From assembly GCA_963665925.1 (NCBI GenBank), contig OY762511.1:4650001-4714000 (forward strand): DNA of 64,000 nucleotides, given 5' to 3'. The position numbers and the translations under genes are program-made. Below are positions 47,210-56,201 of the stretch, in pieces; the first letter of the stretch is position 1, and each line of letters opens with the position of its first letter. The notes under the pieces were generated by a model. That model saw only the letters and a program-made list of their open reading frames with translations, was not told where the DNA came from and ran no database searches. The DNA is from G963665925 sp963665925 (GTDB lineage: Bacteria > Bacillota > Clostridia > Peptostreptococcales > Acidaminobacteraceae).

Positions 47210-49396
47210 CTATTTGCCAAGCTTCATCAGGTATGTTCTTTCAAGCATATCTACTTCTTTCCCTGACATTGGCAATTTTGATATTGTGAAACGATCCAGT
47301 TCCTCAATTTCAAGCTCTTCAGGCAGATAACACCCTGAAATGCTGCTGCCCTTCTTCATGCGAACCGTTTGAACACCGCGGGTATTCTTTGTTGCCTTCT
47401 CTGGAATCAGTTCCGTCGAAGTCTTGATCAGTCTATACTCCTCTGGTGTGTTGTATCGAATCAGAACGATATCCTGATCTTCAGTAAAGTAATACATTCT
47501 TACCAAGCTGCCGAAATCCGAGTAGGCTTTTACAAGCTTCTTGCGATTCGTCTTGGTCTCATAGCTTTTAAGGGGTACCTTGGCAATTTTTCCGTTATCA
47601 AAAACATAAATCATATGACCGGAAAAATCATTTGTAACAACAGTATAGAGTATCTGCTCCCCTTCTTCCATTTCGAGAATGTTTGGCAGGTATACCCCCA
47701 GACTGCTGGCCTTATGATCAGGAATTTCATGCAGTTTCATCTTATATACGTTATGTCTGTTTGAGAAAAACAGCACTTCATCCTTATTGCTGCCTTCAAT
47801 CTCCTGCATGATTTCATCATCATCTTTAAGCTTATGATTGGAGCTTGCCCGCAACGAAGCCATAGAGATTTTTTTGAAATAATTATGATTGGTAAAGAAC
47901 ACCGTCAGGTTGTAGTCCGGTATCATCTGTTCATCATCATGCTGAAGCGCATCATCCGGATCGATGATTTCTGTCCGTCTTTCCTTACCGAACTTCTTGG
48001 ACACTTCCTTTAGTTCCTTTTTAATGCGATTTTTGATCTTTACATCATCCGTCAGAATACCATAAAGTTCCTCGCGTTCTTTCTCAAGTGCTGAAATTTC
48101 GCTTGTTCTCTTTAATATGTACTCTTTGTTGATATTTCTCAGTTTGATATCTGCAACATAGTCCGCCTGAATCTCATCAATCTCGAAATAGGCCATCAGG
48201 TTCGGTACGACTAGTTTTTCTTCTTCCGTCTCACGAATGATTTCGATTGCCTTGTCAATATCAAGAATTACTTTTTCAAGACCTTTCAGCAGGTGCAAGC
48301 GCTGGTCCAGCTTATCAATATCGAACTGGAGTTGCCTTTTTATGCAGTCAACTCTAAATCTAAGCCATGCGTCAATAATACCTTTAATACCGAGCACCTG
48401 TGGCGCACCGTCAACAAGAACATTGAAGTTACATGAAAAACTATCTTCAAGGGGCGTAAAGCGAAAGAGCTTTGCCATCAGTTTTTCCGGGTCAACACCA
48501 CGCTTCAGATCCATTGCAATTTTAAGACCGCCAAGATCTGTCTCATCGCGAATATCATTGATTTCTCTAACGCGCCCACTCTTAACCAAATCAATGACCT
48601 TGTCAATGATCTGCTCAACGGTAGCCGTATATGGGATTTCAATGATTTCCAGACAGTTATCCTCTTTGACGTATCGGTATCTGCCGCGCAGCTTGAAAGA
48701 CCCTACACCTGTATCGTAGATTTTCTTAAGCTTGCTTTTACTGTAAAGCAGTCTGCCACCAGTTGACAGGTCCGGCGCCTTCAGGTACTTGAGAAGATCT
48801 ATCTCGGTACTTTTCATATAGGCGATTGTCGCATCGCAAACTTCCTTTAAGTTGAATGAACATATGCTGCTTGCCATACCGACAGCGATGCCCTTGTTGG
48901 CATTTACAAGAATGTTTGGAAACGTCGTCGGAAGGAGGGTTGGTTCCTTCATCTGACCGTCATAGTTGTCGACAAACTCAACTGTATTCTTCTCAATGTC
49001 CTTGAACAGCTCTTCTGATATTTTATCCAGTTTAACCTCGGTATACCTTGCAGCGGCAAATGCCATATCGCGCGAGGAGGTTTTACCAAAGTTACCCTTG
49101 GAGTCTATATATGGATGTATGAGTGCATCATGTCCCCTGGTCAGTCTGACAAGGGTCGCATAAATAGCCTGGTCACCATGGGGATTGAGCTTCATCGTCT
49201 GCCCAACCACATTGGCCGACTTGGTACGCGGTCCGTTCAGCAGTCTCATTTTATACATTGTATATAGAAGTTTTCTATGCGATGGCTTAAAACCATCAAT
49301 TTCTGGCAGCGCTCGAGACAGAATTACACTCATGGCATATGGCATGTAATTTTGTTCAAGCGTTTCCGTTATTCCTACCGGTTGTGAGTTCGACAT
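47210..49396 (-). CDS. parC: DNA topoisomerase IV-like subunit A (ParC)
   Basis: This 728-residue type IIA topoisomerase A subunit has the winged-helix region with catalytic Tyr in AARYTEVKL (near 118), the tower and coiled-coil domains, and a C-terminal domain. That C-terminal part is shorter and less obviously repeated than the GyrA beta-pinwheel. It breaks and rejoins DNA to decatenate chromosomes or relax DNA together with ParE encoded 10 bases upstream. In the quinolone-contact region the usual Ser and Asp/Glu are Gln and Ala (HGDQAIYATLVRL), so quinolone binding should be weak. AGGTGA precedes the ATG. It is clearly not a typical GyrA. Confidence 0.9.
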   Translation of the reverse strand: MSNSQPVGITETLEQNYMPYAMSVILSRALPEIDGFKPSHRKLLYTMYKMRLLNGPRTKSANVVGQTMKLNPHGDQAIYATLVRLTRGHDALIHPYIDSKGNFGKTSSRDMAFAAARYTEVKLDKISEELFKDIEKNTVEFVDNYDGQMKEPTLLPTTFPNILVNANKGIAVGMASSICSFNLKEVCDATIAYMKSTEIDLLKYLKAPDLSTGGRLLYSKSKLKKIYDTGVGSFKLRGRYRYVKEDNCLEIIEIPYTATVEQIIDKVIDLVKSGRVREINDIRDETDLGGLKIAMDLKRGVDPEKLMAKLFRFTPLEDSFSCNFNVLVDGAPQVLGIKGIIDAWLRFRVDCIKRQLQFDIDKLDQRLHLLKGLEKVILDIDKAIEIIRETEEEKLVVPNLMAYFEIDEIQADYVADIKLRNINKEYILKRTSEISALEKEREELYGILTDDVKIKNRIKKELKEVSKKFGKERRTEIIDPDDALQHDDEQMIPDYNLTVFFTNHNYFKKISMASLRASSNHKLKDDDEIMQEIEGSNKDEVLFFSNRHNVYKMKLHEIPDHKASSLGVYLPNILEMEEGEQILYTVVTNDFSGHMIYVFDNGKIAKVPLKSYETKTNRKKLVKAYSDFGSLVRMYYFTEDQDIVLIRYNTPEEYRLIKTSTELIPEKATKNTRGVQTVRMKKGSSISGCYLPEELEIEELDRFTISKLPMSGKEVDMLERTYLMKLGK

Positions 49397-49406
49397 GTGT
49401 CACCTC

Positions 49407-51380
49407 TTAGTTCAAATCTAGCAATTCCAAATATTCATGTCCATGGTTGGCGATATATTCTTTTCTGCCCTCTAGATTATCTCCCAGCAGAATATCGAAC
49501 ACTTCCTGAGTATGCTTGAAATCATCCGGCATAACCTTAATGAGACGTCTAGTTTCAGGACTCATTGTTGTCAGCCACATCATTTCAGGCTCATTCTCAC
49601 CAAGACCTTTGGATCTTTGAATGCTGTAATTGCCTTTAATTTTCTTTAGTATTCTTGTTTTTTCTATTTCGTTATATGCGAAGTGTGTGCTTGATTTCTC
49701 CGTGATCTCATAAAGCGGTGACTCAGCTATATAGACTTTTCCCTCGTCAATCAACGAAGGCACCAGTCTGTACAGCATGGTCAGCACCAGTGTCCTGATC
49801 TGGAATCCATCCACATCGGCATCGGTACAGATAATGACCTTGTCCCAGTTAAGCCTATTCAAATCAAAAGTATCCATATCCTTGCTGTGCTTCGATTGAA
49901 TCTCAACACCGCATCCAAGAACCTTGATCAGGTCAACGATGATATCACTTGCGAATATCTTGGAGTAATCTGCCTTAAGGCAGTTCAATATCTTACCGCG
50001 AATTGGCATGAGTGCCTGAAAATCCGCGTTACGTGCCAGCTTGCAGGCACCCAGGGCGGAATCACCCTCGAGAATATAGAGCTCTCTTCGAGCAATCTCC
50101 TTGGTTCTGCAGTCTACAAACTTCTTAACGCGATTCTTGATGTCAATTTTCTCGCTGAGTGTACGCTTCAAATTAAGACGTGTCTTCTCTGCTTTTTCTC
50201 GACTTCGCTTGTTGATCAGAATCTGGTCAACGATTCTCTCTGCGACCTGCTGATTCTCAATCATGAAGATTTCAAGTTCCCGCTTGAGCATATCTGCTAT
50301 GAACTCCTGGATGAACTTGTTGGTAATCGCCTTTTTTGTCTGGTTTTCATAGGATGTCATTGTAGAGAAAGAGTTTGTAACCAGAATAAGACTGTCCTGA
50401 ACGTCCGTAAAGGTAATCTTTTTCTCGTTCTTTGTATACTTGTTCTGCTTTTTAATGAACTTGTCAATTTCATATACAAATGCCTGCTTTACGGCTTTGT
50501 CAGGCGAACCGCCATGCTCAAGAAAACTTGAGTTGTGATAGTACTCAAGAAGATTGACTTCATTATTGAAGACAAATGCCACTTGGGCCTTCACTCTGTA
50601 CTCAGGCTTATCTTCACGGTCTCTGCCTTCACCCTCATCTGTAATCATGAATGGCTCGGTAAAACCCTTTTCTTCATTCATTTCATGAATATAATCCATA
50701 ATGCCGTTTTCATACACATACTCATGTACAAGATCAGTCTCTTCATCAATCAGTATGAACTTCAGTCCTGCATTGACAATGGCCTGCTTCTTAAGCACGT
50801 CTTCAAAAAACGATACTGGAATCTTGATGTCCGTAAAAACATCAAGATCTGGTCTCCATTTCTGTACGGAGCCTGTCTGCTTGGTCTCATGCGCCGTCTT
50901 AATGAGTCCGCCAATATTTCTTCCCTTTTCAAAATGGAGTTCATATTTCATTCCATCACGAAACACGGACACATCCATATACTCGGAGGCATATTGCGTC
51001 GCACAGGCACCAAGGCCATTTAAACCCAGTGAATACTCATAGTTTTCACCGTCATTGTTGTTGTACTTACCTCCAGCATAAAGTTCACAGTATATCAGTT
51101 CCCAGTTATACTTTTTCTCATTGGGATTGTAATCAAGCGGTATGCCCCGCCCCTTATCCTCAACGGTAATCGAATGATCCTTATGTCTGGTGATTATGAT
51201 TTCATCACCATGACCTTCCCGCGCTTCATCAATTGAGTTTGAAAGAATCTCAAAAAAGGAGTGCTGACATCCTTCGAGGCCATCCGAACCAAAAATTACA
51301 GACGGTCTCTTACGAACTCTGTCTTCACCCTTCAGCGAGGAAATACTGGTGTTGTCATAGGTTTGTTTCTTATTAACCAT
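49407..51380 (-). CDS. parE: DNA topoisomerase IV-like subunit B (ParE)
   Basis: This 657-residue ATPase subunit has a GHKL ATP-binding domain (EILSNSIDEAREG, VEDKGRGIPLDYN, LGLNGLGACATQYASE) and a transducer domain. The TOPRIM domain has catalytic Glu in LEGDSALGA and the magnesium-binding DADVDGFQIRTL. The GyrB-type PLRGKILN motif is present as PIRGKILN. It is the energy-coupling partner of the adjacent ParC, co-transcribed with a 10-base gap. GAGGTGA precedes the ATG. The divergent sequence marks it as a second topoisomerase, not the main gyrase. Confidence 0.92.
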   Translation of the reverse strand: MVNKKQTYDNTSISSLKGEDRVRKRPSVIFGSDGLEGCQHSFFEILSNSIDEAREGHGDEIIITRHKDHSITVEDKGRGIPLDYNPNEKKYNWELIYCELYAGGKYNNNDGENYEYSLGLNGLGACATQYASEYMDVSVFRDGMKYELHFEKGRNIGGLIKTAHETKQTGSVQKWRPDLDVFTDIKIPVSFFEDVLKKQAIVNAGLKFILIDEETDLVHEYVYENGIMDYIHEMNEEKGFTEPFMITDEGEGRDREDKPEYRVKAQVAFVFNNEVNLLEYYHNSSFLEHGGSPDKAVKQAFVYEIDKFIKKQNKYTKNEKKITFTDVQDSLILVTNSFSTMTSYENQTKKAITNKFIQEFIADMLKRELEIFMIENQQVAERIVDQILINKRSREKAEKTRLNLKRTLSEKIDIKNRVKKFVDCRTKEIARRELYILEGDSALGACKLARNADFQALMPIRGKILNCLKADYSKIFASDIIVDLIKVLGCGVEIQSKHSKDMDTFDLNRLNWDKVIICTDADVDGFQIRTLVLTMLYRLVPSLIDEGKVYIAESPLYEITEKSSTHFAYNEIEKTRILKKIKGNYSIQRSKGLGENEPEMMWLTTMSPETRRLIKVMPDDFKHTQEVFDILLGDNLEGRKEYIANHGHEYLELLDLN

Positions 51381-51532
51381 GCGTTCACCTCTTACTTAAA
51401 TTGCTAAAAACTACTTATATATAAGCAGTCTTTTTGAAATCGCTAACTAACATTATAATATATGCCCTGAAGAACATCAAATACGGTTTGGTTAATCTTT
51501 CAATTTCGTCAACAATAGTAGGATAAACCATA

Positions 51533-51569
51533 TAAAAAGCTGGCACTAGAGTCCTAGATAGCCAGCTTT
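51533..51569 (-). terminator. Terminator after the CMD-family gene
   Basis: Stem AAAGCTGGC/GCCAGCTTT with a 16-base loop is followed by TTTTTATA on the minus strand. It lies 30 bases after the gene and about 150 bases ahead of parE. Confidence 0.75.
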
Positions 51570-51598
51570 GACCAGTTCATTTGTTGTTTTTATCCAGA

Positions 51599-51946
51599 TT
51601 ACCGTGGATTTGTGCTTTCTTCCTGCGAGTCTCCATCGAGCTCATCGCGCAGGATCATAATGGCTTCCATTGCCTTTGGGAATCCGCAGGTCGGTGAAAT
51701 GAGCAAGATTGCATGTTCTATTTCACTGCGTGTGCATCCAGCTTTCAGCGCATTGTGGATATGGGTCCTGAGTGCATATGGGTACTGTTCCACCGCAGAT
51801 ATGGCGACCTTAATGAGCCAGCGTACATTTTCCTCTATGGGGCCGCCTTCCACATGAACAATCCGGCCAAACTCCTCATATGCCTTATATACTTCTGTAT
51901 GTATTGCCTTGAAATACATGAAATTCTCAACTTTTTCCTTATTCAC
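51599..51946 (-). CDS. Carboxymuconolactone decarboxylase-like (AhpD-fold) protein without redox cysteines
   Basis: This 115-residue protein has the all-helical CMD pattern (VRWLIKVAISAVEQYPYALRTHIHNALKAG, given by its key parts, then EIEHAILLI). The usual CxxC of AhpD-type disulfide reductases is missing: the corresponding segment is YALRTHIHNA. The only cysteines are elsewhere (GCTRSE and TCGFP). A peroxidase-reductase role is therefore unlikely, and a decarboxylase role is unproven. It is a single gene with its own terminator. Confidence 0.8.
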   Translation of the reverse strand: MNKEKVENFMYFKAIHTEVYKAYEEFGRIVHVEGGPIEENVRWLIKVAISAVEQYPYALRTHIHNALKAGCTRSEIEHAILLISPTCGFPKAMEAIMILRDELDGDSQEESTNPR

Positions 51947-52084
51947 GGCTATCGCTCCTTCCCCTTAAGAAACATTTACCCACTTCTTAGGCCGATTATC
52001 CTGATTTCCACCACATGAAGGCTTCAATTGTTACGGATTATTAAAAAAATATCATGAAAACGTTATCATTCCCATACAAGTGTA

Positions 52085-52113
52085 TTGCTACGACGGACAC
52101 TCTGTGCTATACT
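52085..52113 (+). promoter_or_regulatory. Predicted promoter of the ACT-hom-thrB-lysC operon
   Basis: TTGCTA (52085-52090) and TATACT (52108-52113) are spaced by 17 bases. A leader of about 55 bases would precede the first start codon. No T-box or attenuator could be drawn. Confidence 0.6.
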
Positions 52114-52176
52114 CTCTATAACGTTTATGACGGAAGAACAATTGTGCGTCAATCAAGAACAGGAGATGTGATTGTT

Positions 52177-52617
52177 TTGGATAAGAAAAAATATCTCGTC
52201 GTCCATGCGGATGCGTTACCGGAAGTATACAAAAAGGTTGTTGATGCGAAAGAGCTGATTAAGAACGGAGATGCCTCAGGTGTTTCTGAAGCTGTCAAAG
52301 CAGTGGGAATCAGCCGCAGTACCTATTACAAGTATTCGGACCACGTCTTCTCTCTAGCTGAAGGCGCTCTCGGGAAGAAGGTAACTTGGACATTGCTCTT
52401 GCATCACGAATCCGGTGTGCTGTCTACCGTACTGGATAGACTTGCTCTAGCAAAATGCAACATACTGACAATCAGTCAGGATACACCGATCAACGGCGTC
52501 GCTAATGTCTCACTAACCTTTGATATCAGCGAACTTGAAATGTCTTTTGAGGCATTGATGAATGAAATGAAAGCTCTCAGCGGCGTTAAGAAACTGACGC
52601 TTATCGCTATGGAATAA
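52177..52617 (+). CDS. ACT domain-containing protein (UPF0735 family)
   Basis: This 146-residue protein has a short helix-turn-helix-like N-terminal part (AVKAVGISRSTYYKYSDHVF) and a C-terminal ACT domain (residues about 70-145), which usually binds amino acids. It heads the homoserine/threonine operon and is likely to sense a pathway amino acid. The start is probably TTG at 52177, where family members begin; AGGAG lies 11 bases upstream. A GTG at 52168 is too close to that site. The open frame further upstream runs through the promoter and is not used. Confidence 0.82.
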   Translation: MDKKKYLVVHADALPEVYKKVVDAKELIKNGDASGVSEAVKAVGISRSTYYKYSDHVFSLAEGALGKKVTWTLLLHHESGVLSTVLDRLALAKCNILTISQDTPINGVANVSLTFDISELEMSFEALMNEMKALSGVKKLTLIAME

Positions 52618-52631
52618 TGGAGGTGTATCAA

Positions 52632-53870
52632 GTGAAACGTATTGCTCTACTTGGTTACGGTACTGTCGGATCAGGTGTTTACGAAGTGGTTGAAAAAAAC
52701 ATCGACAGCGTAATGGACAAATTTGGTGTGTCTATCTCCATCGACAGTATTCTGGTTCGTAACATCGATAAATATGCAGATTTGGCACATGTCGATAAAT
52801 TCAAAACTGATTTTGAAGAAGTTCTCAGCTCTAAGCCCGACATCGTTATTGAGGTTATGGGTGGACTACAGCCTGCATACGGCTACATAAGAAAATGTAT
52901 TGAAGCTGGCATACACGTAGTGACAGCAAACAAGGACCTGATCGCCGAACACGGACAGGAACTCATAAATCTGGCTGCGAAGAAGGATGTCGCGCTCCTT
53001 TATGAAGCGAGTGTCGGCGGCGGTATCCCAGTCCTGAAACCGCTTCAGGAATGTCTTGGCGGCAACAGCATTGATTCGATTACAGCGGTAATCAACGGCA
53101 CAACAAACTTCATCCTTTCGAAGATGTACAACGAAAATATGAGCTATGACGACGCGCTTAAGATTGCTCAGGACGTTGGCTTTGCTGAAGCTGATCCGAC
53201 TTCGGATGTCCAGGGCTTCGATGCGGTCAGAAAGCTGGCAATTCTATCCTCGCTTGCCTACGGACAGGAGTTCAAATGGTCAGATATGCCGACTATCGGC
53301 ATTACAGATATTGAAGCGGAAGACATTGAATGTGTGAAGACAATGAACTCGAAAATAAAGCTTCTTGCTTACAGTGAGTACATCAACAATGAGCTTTATG
53401 CAGCAGTACGTCCTGTCGTTGTCAGCAAATCAGACCCGATTGCCCTAATTGATAACGAATACAATGCAGTTATTCTAAACGGCGACTCAGTCGGTGAAGT
53501 CATGTTCATCGGAAAGGGTGCTGGCAAGCTGCCTACAGCGAGCGCTGTGTTCGGGGATATTCTGGATATCATTCAAAACAAGAAGGAAAAATCTTATCTT
53601 GAGCTGCGCCACGACGCTACAATTCATAAGCTTTGGCCAAAGCAATCCAAATGGATGATCCGACTGATTGGTCATAATAAGAATGTGCTCATCACAAAAC
53701 TGCTTGAACAATTTGCAGGTAGCGAACTGCGGATTCAAACATCTGGCTACGACAATCAGATTCATGCTGTTGTCAATGCTGCAAGCGAATCAGAACTACT
53801 CAAGAAGCTCACACTGCTCGATAAGTCCGAAGAAATTGAGCGGGTCAAATATTTCTTAGTATACAGATAG
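52632..53870 (+). CDS. hom: Homoserine dehydrogenase
   Basis: This 412-residue enzyme has an N-terminal NAD(P)-binding domain (IALLGYGTVGSGVYEV), VVTANKDLIAEHG, the catalytic domain (ASVGGGIPVLKPL, INGTTNFILSKM, GFAEADPTSDVQGFDAV) and a C-terminal ACT domain (about 335-412) for feedback by threonine. It reduces aspartate semialdehyde to homoserine. GTG at 52632 is chosen since GGAGGT sits seven bases upstream; an ATG five codons earlier overlaps the previous stop codon and has no such site. Operon order ACT-hom-thrB-lysC is typical of Clostridia. Confidence 0.95.
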   Translation: MKRIALLGYGTVGSGVYEVVEKNIDSVMDKFGVSISIDSILVRNIDKYADLAHVDKFKTDFEEVLSSKPDIVIEVMGGLQPAYGYIRKCIEAGIHVVTANKDLIAEHGQELINLAAKKDVALLYEASVGGGIPVLKPLQECLGGNSIDSITAVINGTTNFILSKMYNENMSYDDALKIAQDVGFAEADPTSDVQGFDAVRKLAILSSLAYGQEFKWSDMPTIGITDIEAEDIECVKTMNSKIKLLAYSEYINNELYAAVRPVVVSKSDPIALIDNEYNAVILNGDSVGEVMFIGKGAGKLPTASAVFGDILDIIQNKKEKSYLELRHDATIHKLWPKQSKWMIRLIGHNKNVLITKLLEQFAGSELRIQTSGYDNQIHAVVNAASESELLKKLTLLDKSEEIERVKYFLVYR

Positions 53871-53900
53871 AAGTCCGGTATGGATAAGGGGGAGGTTGAC

Positions 53901-54803
53901 ATGTACCGAATTACAGTACCAGCTACAACTGCAAATATCGGTCCAGGGTTTGACGCAATGGGTATGGCACTTGAGCTGTATCTTCAGATAGATGTAAAGC
54001 CTCTTGAGGATGGCAGTCATAAGGTTGTTTGGAGCGATGAGGGCATTACCCCGCTTCCAGATGACAAGAATCTGATTCTGATTGCCTTAACGACAACACT
54101 CAGAAAACTCAGCCGTGAACATATTGGTTTTGAACTCATCATTCACGACTGCCAAATACCATTTTCACGCGGTCTCGGCAGCAGCGCTTCCGCAATCGTT
54201 GCAGGCATCGTTGCAGCCAATGAGCTTTCCGGAAAATCTATGGACACAAAGGAAATCATCGACTGGGCCACAGAACTCGAAGGGCATCCGGATAATGTCG
54301 TCCCTGCCATACTCGGGGGCATGTCCATATCGATCCAAGCTTCTGAGAAGGTCTACTCCACTCAGATTCCAGTACCAAACCAGCTTGGATTCGCAGTTAT
54401 GGTACCCGATTTCGAGCTCAGTACAAAGCTGGCTCGTGAAGCACTGCCAAACTCTTATAGCAAGGCAGACTGCATTCACAACCTTTCAAGAGCGGCCTTT
54501 CTTGTCGCATCATTCAACAACAACTCTCTTGAAGGTCTGCGCGAGGCACTGAACGACCGAATCCATCAGCCATACAGAATCGATTTGATTCAGGACGGCT
54601 CAATCGTACTTGACAGAGCAAAGGAAATAGGTGCTATCGGCGAGTTTATAAGCGGCGCTGGTCCCACCCTCATTGCCCTGTATGATAAATCCAATACTGA
54701 GTTCAAGCACCTTCTATCCGAAGAGCTCAGTAAACTTTCTACAAATTGGACTTTGCTTGATCTTGATGTCTGCAGGCAAGGTGTCACAGTCGAGGTGATT
54801 TAA
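53901..54803 (+). CDS. thrB: Homoserine kinase
   Basis: This 300-residue GHMP kinase has the N-terminal VPATTANIGPGFDAMG, the ATP-binding FSRGLGSSASAIVAG (near residues 84-98) and the C-terminal GAIGEFISGAGPT motif. It phosphorylates homoserine for threonine synthesis. ATG at 53901 follows GGGGGAGG; an upstream in-frame ATG at 53880 is not preceded by a site. The stop codon overlaps the lysC start (TAATG). Threonine synthase is not in this operon. Confidence 0.95.
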   Translation: MYRITVPATTANIGPGFDAMGMALELYLQIDVKPLEDGSHKVVWSDEGITPLPDDKNLILIALTTTLRKLSREHIGFELIIHDCQIPFSRGLGSSASAIVAGIVAANELSGKSMDTKEIIDWATELEGHPDNVVPAILGGMSISIQASEKVYSTQIPVPNQLGFAVMVPDFELSTKLAREALPNSYSKADCIHNLSRAAFLVASFNNNSLEGLREALNDRIHQPYRIDLIQDGSIVLDRAKEIGAIGEFISGAGPTLIALYDKSNTEFKHLLSEELSKLSTNWTLLDLDVCRQGVTVEVI

Positions 54804-56020
54804 TGAAAGGCGTTGTAGTACAAAAATACGGTGGTACATCCATGGGCGATATCGAGCGCATACAGAACGTAGCGCGCCGTGTCGTTGAACGCAAGCGTAA
54901 AGGCAATGCGATGATAGTCGTTGTAAGTGCAATGGGCAAAACAACCGATGAACTCGTGCGTATGGCACAGGAACTTAATCCGAATCCGTCTGCCCGCGAA
55001 ATGGACATGCTCCTTTCTACAGGTGAGCAGGTCTCGATTTCACTTCTCGCAATGGCGATAGATGCACTTGGTGAGAAGGCAATCTCCCTCACTGGTGCAC
55101 AATGCGGCATCAAGACAGATGCGCATCATAAGAAAGCACGTATTGAATCCATCAATACAAAACGTTTATTAGATGAGTTTGAAAATGATCATATCGTTAT
55201 TGTAGCCGGTTTCCAAGGTATTTCTGACATGGGAGATATCACAACGCTGGGCCGCGGTGGTTCCGATACAACAGCTGTTGCCCTTGCAGCCGCTGTTGAA
55301 GCTGACAAGTGTGAAATATACACGGACGTTGATGGTGTGTTTACAACAGACCCGAGGAAAGTGCCTGACGCAAGACAGCTATCTGAAATCAGTTATGACG
55401 AAATGCTTGAACTCGCAAAGCTAGGTGCTAAAGTTCTGCACCCTCGTTCTGTTGAGCTCGCTAGAAAATACAATGTTCCACTCGTTGTGCGTTCGAGCTT
55501 TAACGACAATGAAGGAACACAAATTGTGGAGGTGTCTAAATTGGAAAAAGTACAAGTTCGCGGTGTTACAGCCGATCCTGATATTGCAAGAATCTCCGTT
55601 TCAAAAGTGCCAGACAAGCCTGGCATCGCATTCCAGCTCTTCAGTCAACTTGCAGAGCGCAATGTGAACCTGGATATGATTCTTCAGAACCTGAATCATG
55701 ACACATTCAATGATATTTCGTTTACAGTACCGATTGACGATTTGGCTGAAGCTGCAAGTATTGCTACTGCATTTTCTGAAAAAATCGGTGGTGGTGAAGT
55801 CATCATCAAGAAGGATGTCAGCAAAATTTCAATCGTTGGTACTGGTATTACTGGAAATGCAGAAGTTGCATCCCTCCTGTTTGGGACGCTGTCTAAAATT
55901 GGTGTCAACATCGAAATGATTTCCACTTCGGAAATCAAAATTTCATGCATCATCGATGCTGAGTCGAGCGATCTTGCAGTTACAAGTCTGCATAACGCTT
56001 TTGAACTGGGTCTTAACTAG
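54803..56020 (+). CDS. lysC: Aspartate kinase, LysC type with two ACT domains
   Basis: This 405-residue monofunctional aspartokinase has the amino-acid-kinase domain (VVQKYGGTSMGDIERI at the N-terminus, GFQGISDMGDITTLGRGGSDT, and YTDVDGVFTTDPR) and two C-terminal ACT domains (about 265-400). The latter usually bind lysine and/or threonine. It makes aspartyl phosphate, the first step toward lysine, threonine and methionine. It has an in-frame internal start with a strong ribosome site (see 55541), as in the B. subtilis LysC alpha/beta pair. It is the last gene of the operon. Confidence 0.95.
   Translation: MKGVVVQKYGGTSMGDIERIQNVARRVVERKRKGNAMIVVVSAMGKTTDELVRMAQELNPNPSAREMDMLLSTGEQVSISLLAMAIDALGEKAISLTGAQCGIKTDAHHKKARIESINTKRLLDEFENDHIVIVAGFQGISDMGDITTLGRGGSDTTAVALAAAVEADKCEIYTDVDGVFTTDPRKVPDARQLSEISYDEMLELAKLGAKVLHPRSVELARKYNVPLVVRSSFNDNEGTQIVEVSKLEKVQVRGVTADPDIARISVSKVPDKPGIAFQLFSQLAERNVNLDMILQNLNHDTFNDISFTVPIDDLAEAASIATAFSEKIGGGEVIIKKDVSKISIVGTGITGNAEVASLLFGTLSKIGVNIEMISTSEIKISCIIDAESSDLAVTSLHNAFELGLN
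55541..56020 (+). other. Probable internal start for the aspartokinase beta chain
   Basis: Inside lysC, GGAGGTG lies seven bases ahead of an in-frame TTG at 55541. Initiation there would give a 159-residue protein made only of the two ACT domains. B. subtilis aspartokinase II is made as alpha and beta subunits from one gene through an internal start at nearly the same place. Use here is inferred. Confidence 0.6.
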
Positions 56021-56104
56021 TTCAAGCTAAAGAACGTCACTCAAGGATACCTGAATAGGTCAGGATTATCCTTTAGCCCAAACGGGCAATACTCTCTCTC
56101 AAAT

Positions 56105-56143
56105 GCAAAGAAAAAACGCTCAGGGACATGAGCGTTTTTTCTT
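56105..56143. terminator. Bidirectional terminator between lysC and phoU
   Basis: A perfect 12-bp stem AAAAAACGCTCA/TGAGCGTTTTTT with a six-base loop has its own T-run and A-run, so it works for both converging operons. A second hairpin (AAGGATA-CTGA with TCAG-TATCCTT-like arms) lies at 56043-56074. Confidence 0.88.
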
Positions 56144-56201
56144 TACGGTGATTCTATTGGATTATTAGACAGATGTCTACTTGTAAGCTATTTAGGGTCT
56201 A

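Noticed and set aside
49887..50531. 214-codon plus-strand frame opposite parE
   Set aside because: Shadow of the conserved ParE frame, rich in Leu and Cys and lacking a ribosome site.
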